NCBI GenBank assembly: GCA_902800345.1
Contig: CADCDO010000007.1
Location: 1 to 64,000 of the forward strand
From: Fibrobacter succinogenes
GTDB taxonomy: Bacteria; Fibrobacterota; Fibrobacteria; Fibrobacterales; Fibrobacteraceae
DNA length: 64,000 bases
Direction: 5' to 3'
In this document: positions 60,058-64,000 of the stretch, piece after piece
Position numbering within the stretch: position 1 is the first letter of the stretch
Layout of the letters: every line of letters begins with the position of its first letter
Program-made: the position numbers and the translations under genes
Notes under the pieces: generated by a model
Database searches by the model: none
What the model was told of the DNA's origin: nothing
The model's input: the letters and a program-made list of their open reading frames with translations, nothing else

Positions 60058-61689
60058 CTAGTCTTGAACGCAGCGGACAGAAAGCCCATAGAGCTCATTG
60101 TAGACAGGCAGGTCCGCATAGCCGACGCTGTAGTTCAAGCTCATGCAGTTCGCACGACTGGAACTGTACTCAGTAGAACTCCAAAAGAACGCAGAGTTGC
60201 CCTCGTCGTCGTATTTTCCACGGTTGAACAAGCCGCCAGCAGGCAACGCCGAGAACGCGTAGGCATCTACACCGTCGCCGCTATGATCAGCACCTTTGCC
60301 GCTATCTTTCCAGCCGCTAATAGATTTGAGCATCTTACCAGCATCACGCCAAATCCCATCATGTATTCCACCAACCGCTGCGAAAAGTCTTTCCCATTCC
60401 GTCGTATCCGGTAAGTGCCAGCCGCTTGGGCAAACGCCACGCACTGGATAGGTTGGCGAGCAAATACGGCCATCGCCGCAACCCTTGCCGTTCGTGCTCC
60501 ATACGCCCGCACTGTCCATCGCGGCAGCCCATGTGTAAAGGCGACCGTACTTAGAGCAGTATTTAGCAGAATCGTTATAGCAATAAGAGTTTGGTGTTTC
60601 CAAATTAAGGTTCTCCGCCATCCAAACCTGATTACCAATTTTCACAGTCTTGTAAGTTTGGCCATCGCGTTCATCCACCAGCTCGCCATCAGAACTCCCC
60701 GATTTTGCAGACGAAGAAGACTTCACACTTGACGACGATTCCGTCTTCACGCTTGACGACGATTCAATCTTTTTGCTGCTAGAAGACTTTGCAGAAGAAG
60801 CGGGTGCAGAGTCCATAATGCAACGAACCGACATCGCATTATCCATGTACTCTCCCATAAAAGCAGCGTCCGCATAAACATTCTTCATAAACAAACTAAA
60901 CGCATGATCGAGCAAAATCCCACCATCACTAAGCCTAGTCGAAGTTTTTATATCCTCCGTAGATGTCCAAAAATATGCAAGAACTTTATCACCGATAAAA
61001 TCGTAGGATTCAATGTTTCCAGTGACAACTATGCCGCTTAAATTATCTTCTTTTCTATAGCCTCCGGGGAGTGCGGTAAATCCGTAATCATCCGTTCCGA
61101 CAGTTTCCTTTTTCTCGAATTTCCAGCCGTCAACAGACTTGAGCTTTATCCCAGCACTGTCTTGGCCGCCAACTGTTTTTAACAAAGTCTCAAATTCTGC
61201 CTTAGAGGGCAAGTGCCAGCCGCCGGGGCAAACCTGCGTTGCCACATCCCACTTGTAAAGGCGACCATACGTACTGCATAAGCCTGGGTTACGATTTTGT
61301 TTGGACGAAGGTTCTTCGCCATAGCAGTAGCTAGAGTTCGTATTAAGGTTTAAATTTTCCGCCATCCAAACCTGGTCGCCGATTTTCACGGTCTTGTAGG
61401 TCTTGTTGTCGCGGGGGTCCTTCATAGTGTTGTTTTTCTCGTCGTATGTAGCCTTGCCGCCATTCGACGTTGCACTAGAAGACTTTGCGCTTGAAGAAGA
61501 TTTTTTTTTCGAAGAACTAGACTTCGCACTCGACGATGACTTCGCCTTGCTGCTGCTGGATTTTTTCACGGCACTGCTGGACACCGGTTCATCCGGGTCG
61601 GCGTTGTTGCCGCTGTCACCACCACAAGCGGTAAATACGGACATCGCAGTCACAAGCATAAACGGCACAAACTTTGCAAACATTTTCAT
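60058..61689 (-). CDS. FISUMP-domain lipoprotein, two domains
   Basis: From ATG 61689 (GGAGGAG six bases upstream) the product is 543 residues. Lipobox VFTAC is followed by a Ser/Lys linker (about 30-85) and two FISUMP domains (about 88-300 and 345-543) joined by a second Ser-rich linker. The first domain parallels domain 1 of the 57650-59953 protein (same TMKDPRDNKTYKTVKIGDQ opening). The second has DERDGQTYKTVKIGNQ and the CPSGWHLPD segment. It is upstream of the other FISUMP genes on the same strand, with a 104-base gap. Confidence 0.9.
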   Translation of the reverse strand: MKMFAKFVPFMLVTAMSVFTACGGDSGNNADPDEPVSSSAVKKSSSSKAKSSSSAKSSSSKKKSSSSAKSSSATSNGGKATYDEKNNTMKDPRDNKTYKTVKIGDQVWMAENLNLNTNSSYCYGEEPSSKQNRNPGLCSTYGRLYKWDVATQVCPGGWHLPSKAEFETLLKTVGGQDSAGIKLKSVDGWKFEKKETVGTDDYGFTALPGGYRKEDNLSGIVVTGNIESYDFIGDKVLAYFWTSTEDIKTSTRLSDGGILLDHAFSLFMKNVYADAAFMGEYMDNAMSVRCIMDSAPASSAKSSSSKKIESSSSVKTESSSSVKSSSSAKSGSSDGELVDERDGQTYKTVKIGNQVWMAENLNLETPNSYCYNDSAKYCSKYGRLYTWAAAMDSAGVWSTNGKGCGDGRICSPTYPVRGVCPSGWHLPDTTEWERLFAAVGGIHDGIWRDAGKMLKSISGWKDSGKGADHSGDGVDAYAFSALPAGGLFNRGKYDDEGNSAFFWSSTEYSSSRANCMSLNYSVGYADLPVYNELYGLSVRCVQD

Positions 61690-61748
61690 AAACAGCTCCT
61701 CCCCATACATTCGTAGCAAATATAAATAATTCGCCCTTCGGCATGGTT

Positions 61749-61856
61749 TACTTCGACAAGCTCAGGGACCATATCACCAACCTTAGGTTAGGGAGACCAT
61801 GTAAAGGATGCTGCTTAAAAAGCGATCCCGGCACTTCGGCAAGCTCTGTGACCTTA
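61749..61856. repeat. Two copies of the TTCG-CAAGCTC dispersed repeat
   Basis: ACTTCGACAAGCTCAGGGACC (about 61751-61771) and CACTTCGGCAAGCTCTGTGACC (about 61832-61853) lie between the FISUMP and cysteine synthase genes. No gene is seen in the 61690-61922 interval. Confidence 0.55.
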
Positions 61857-61922
61857 GGCCGGGAAGACAAAGCAAAGACACCGTTTGAAAATGATCAAAA
61901 AGGCTCAGCACCTTAGTTTTTA

Positions 61923-62834
61923 TTACAAATAAAGGCCTTTGCTGAAATAGCGGTCGCCGCGGTCTGGAGCCACAAAGACAATGTTTCCGCGTGCACCCGA
62001 AGCAATCAGCTTTTGAGCTGCCGCGAATGCAGCTCCCGTCGATGAACCTGCAAAAATTCCCTCCTTTTGAGCCAGTTCACGAGAGCCGCCAAAGGCATCA
62101 TCATCGTTAATTTTGATAACGCGATCAACAAGCGACATGTCCATCGTATCTGCGATAAAATCATTTCCGATACCTTCGATGTTATAGTCGCCATGTTCGC
62201 CGCCGCCCATCGTTGAGCCTATAGGATCTGCAAGCACGCCTTGGATGTTCGGGTTGCGTTCCTTGAGAGCCTTGAGAATGCCGCTGTACGTGCCGCCGCT
62301 CCCTGCGCCTGCCACCACGTAATCTACGTGACCATCGAGGTCGTCATAAATTTCCGGCCCCGTCGTTTCGTAATGGGCACGCGGATTCGCCATGTTGTGG
62401 AATTGCCTAAGCGATATGGAATTCGGAATCTGCTTGAGCAACTCCTCGGCTTTCTTTTCGGCGCCAAGCATTCCTTCTTCACGCGGGGTGTTGATGAGTT
62501 CTGCACCGAGAGCACGCAGGAGCGTTTGCTTTTCTTGCGAGAACTTGGTCGGCACCACGAAAATCACGCGCACGCCACGGTTTAGCGCTGCAAATGCAAT
62601 TCCAAGCCCGGTATTGCCCGCGGTCGCTTCGATAATCGTTCCACCGGGTTTGAGCGTCCCTTTGGCGAACGCGTCTTCGACCATGTAAAGCCCTGCGCGG
62701 TCCTTTACGCTACCCGAAGGGTTCCAAAGTTCAAGTTTCACAAACAAGTTTACACCTTCGGGGACTCCGACATGAGTAAGCTTAACAAGCGGTGTTTTTC
62801 CTATCAAAGATTGCATCGATTCGTAGTAATGCAT
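61923..62834 (-). CDS. Cysteine synthase family protein (CysK/CBS-like)
   Basis: The 303-residue PLP enzyme of fold type II has the PLP lysine K44 in PSGSVKDRAG, the substrate-binding TAGNTG loop (about residues 70-75) and the phosphate-binding GSGGTYSG loop. It makes cysteine from O-acetylserine and sulfide, or cystathionine from serine and homocysteine if it acts as MccA. The neighbouring gene (one base upstream) is a cystathionine gamma-lyase/synthase homologue, so a reverse transsulfuration pair (MccA-MccB-like) is a fair alternative to simple sulfide assimilation. Confidence 0.88.
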   Translation of the reverse strand: MHYYESMQSLIGKTPLVKLTHVGVPEGVNLFVKLELWNPSGSVKDRAGLYMVEDAFAKGTLKPGGTIIEATAGNTGLGIAFAALNRGVRVIFVVPTKFSQEKQTLLRALGAELINTPREEGMLGAEKKAEELLKQIPNSISLRQFHNMANPRAHYETTGPEIYDDLDGHVDYVVAGAGSGGTYSGILKALKERNPNIQGVLADPIGSTMGGGEHGDYNIEGIGNDFIADTMDMSLVDRVIKINDDDAFGGSRELAQKEGIFAGSSTGAAFAAAQKLIASGARGNIVFVAPDRGDRYFSKGLYL

Positions 62835-62835
62835 A

Positions 62836-63996
62836 TTAAGCCTCCTTGGCCGCGTTAATGGCGTTGTTTACATCTGCGATGATATCATCGACTTTTTCGA
62901 TGCCCACGGACAAACGAATCAGCCCGTCGGTAATGCCCACTTTTTCGCGAATATCCTTTGGAATAGACGCATGCGTCATCGTGGCCGGATGGCACACAAG
63001 GCTTTCGACACCGCCCAAGCTTTCGGCAAGCGACACGAGCGTCAAAGACTTGAAGAATTTCTTGATGTCGTAATTTTCGCGGAGTTCAAACGAAATCATC
63101 GCGCCACCATTTTTGGCTTGTTTCTTGTTGATTTCGTAGCCTTGAGCCGTCGGAAGTCCCGGATAATAAACGTGCTTTACCGCTTCATGCTTTTCGAGAT
63201 AACGAGCGATAGTTTCGGCATTTTCGGTATGGCGGTCCAAACGCACGCCAAGCGTCTTGATGCCACGAATCAAGAGGAAAGAATCAAACGGTCCAAGCAC
63301 TGCTCCAGTCGCATTCTGCGTAAAGGCTAGGCGTTCGGCGAGCTCTTTGGAATTGACAACGGCAAGGCCAGCCACCAAGTCGCTGTGGCCACCAAGATAC
63401 TTTGTCGCACTATGTACCACAATATCGGCGCCAAGTTCCAGCGGACGCTGCAAATATGGCGTCATGAACGTATTATCGACAATCGTCAAGATATTATGCT
63501 TCTTTGCGATTGCTGCAACCCCCGCCAAATCCGTCACCGTAAGGAGCGGGTTCGCCGGGCTTTCGACAAAGAACGCTTTCACATCGGGCGTAATTTTCGA
63601 TTCGAGCGTTTTTAAATTGGTGGTATCCTCGATGGAATAAGAAATGCCGAGATTCTTGAACACTTTGTCCAAAACGCGGAATGTGCCGCCATAGACGTTA
63701 CTCGAAATGATGATGCGGTCACCCTGCTTAAAAAGCGAAAGAACCGTCGATGTCGCGGCCATGCCGCTTGCAAACGCAAAACCTGCAACGCCGCCTTCGA
63801 GTTCTGCAATCAGCGATTCAAGCGCCGCACGAGTCGGGTTCCCTGTGCGGGAATATTCCCAGCCCGTATTTTCGCCAAGGCCCGCCTGTTTGTAAGTGGA
63901 AGTCTGATAAATGGGAACGTTGACAGCACCTGTTACATGGTCACCATCGATGCCGCCGTGAATGAGTTTTGTTTCGATATAATTGGAATTTGACAT
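62836..63996 (-). CDS. Cystathionine gamma-synthase/lyase family enzyme
   Basis: The 386-residue PLP enzyme belongs to the Cys/Met metabolism family (fold type I): PLP lysine K199 in HSATKYLGGHSD, YSRTGNPTRAALE near residue 48, SSNVYGGTFR, DNTFMTPYLQRP and SLGGVESLVCHPATMTHAS near the C-terminus. It either makes cystathionine (MetB) or cleaves it to cysteine (MccB/CTH). Motifs alone do not separate these; the coupled cysteine-synthase-like gene favours the lyase. The promoter region lies beyond the window end, so regulation cannot be judged. Confidence 0.9.
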   Translation of the reverse strand: MSNSNYIETKLIHGGIDGDHVTGAVNVPIYQTSTYKQAGLGENTGWEYSRTGNPTRAALESLIAELEGGVAGFAFASGMAATSTVLSLFKQGDRIIISSNVYGGTFRVLDKVFKNLGISYSIEDTTNLKTLESKITPDVKAFFVESPANPLLTVTDLAGVAAIAKKHNILTIVDNTFMTPYLQRPLELGADIVVHSATKYLGGHSDLVAGLAVVNSKELAERLAFTQNATGAVLGPFDSFLLIRGIKTLGVRLDRHTENAETIARYLEKHEAVKHVYYPGLPTAQGYEINKKQAKNGGAMISFELRENYDIKKFFKSLTLVSLAESLGGVESLVCHPATMTHASIPKDIREKVGITDGLIRLSVGIEKVDDIIADVNNAINAAKEA

Positions 63997-64000
63997 AAGA

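Noticed and set aside
57650-61689. Repetitive Ser-codon stretches as tandem repeat or CRISPR elements
   Set aside because: They encode in-frame Ser/Lys linkers between lipoprotein signal and FISUMP domains, a normal feature of this family.

Overview
The window reads as a chromosomal segment of a Fibrobacter-like bacterium (phylum Fibrobacterota). The strongest signs are four lipoproteins carrying the Fibrobacter succinogenes major paralogous (FISUMP) domain, with Ser/Lys-rich linkers, at 49.7-61.7 kb. A recurring TTGACA-N17-TATATT promoter type, a diderm envelope (secretin, Omp85 barrel, many lipoproteins) and several dispersed short repeat families fit this. Species cannot be fixed from sequence alone.

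Layout. 0-1.5 kb: greA and holA (+). 1.5-2.07 kb: a gene-free stretch with three tandem TACCAAA hairpins and terminators. 2.07-11.4 kb (-): a pyrimidine block (pyrR, pyrB, and pyrC', an inactive dihydroorotase homologue), a PilZ protein, then a tightly overlapping type IV pilus operon pilM-N-O-P-like-Q with its own promoter. The pyrB 3' end looks damaged: about 25 codons are missing and the frame is shifted. 11.7-15.5 kb: a cyclophilin, tRNA-Ala(GGC), an M23 peptidase and a DUF2334 deacetylase. 15.6-20.4 kb: two tandem radical SAM genes, a decayed gene, and a membrane/DUF3795 fusion. 20.5-22.4 kb: ruvA and ruvB. 22.5-31.8 kb: an Omp85-type barrel facing a coupled operon of an RND/MMPL exporter, an aminotransferase, an FHA-ABC transporter fusion and a Ser/Thr kinase with an extracytoplasmic domain, then yraN. 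31.98-32.68 kb: a yciO-type gene and tRNA-Arg(CCT).

32.75-45.05 kb is an AT-rich accessory island. Its most interesting part is an apparent ribosomal peptide (RiPP) locus on the minus strand: a 156-residue precursor-like protein with a Pro/Lys-rich C-terminus containing an internal IPKK repeat, a radical SAM/SPASM-like maturase, and a partner that keeps C-terminal cysteines but lacks the radical SAM CX3CX2C site. Beside it are proteins without classical signal peptides: a DUF1353 protein, a 917-residue zinc-phospholipase-C-like protein with PLAT-like regions, a DUF1508 protein, a 1343-residue orphan and an InlB-type repeat protein.

45.1-64 kb: an HD-GYP cyclic-di-GMP phosphodiesterase, uppP, a cysteine-rich lipoprotein with a homopolymer frameshift in its signal peptide, the FISUMP lipoproteins interleaved with an Rpn-family nuclease, a small lipoprotein, a AAA ATPase and htpG, and finally a cysteine synthase / cystathionine gamma-lyase-like pair.

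Functional links: cyclic-di-GMP signalling (HD-GYP, PilZ) may connect to the pilus; the FHA domain and the kinase probably form a phospho-signalling pair controlling export; PyrC' probably serves as a structural partner of PyrB.
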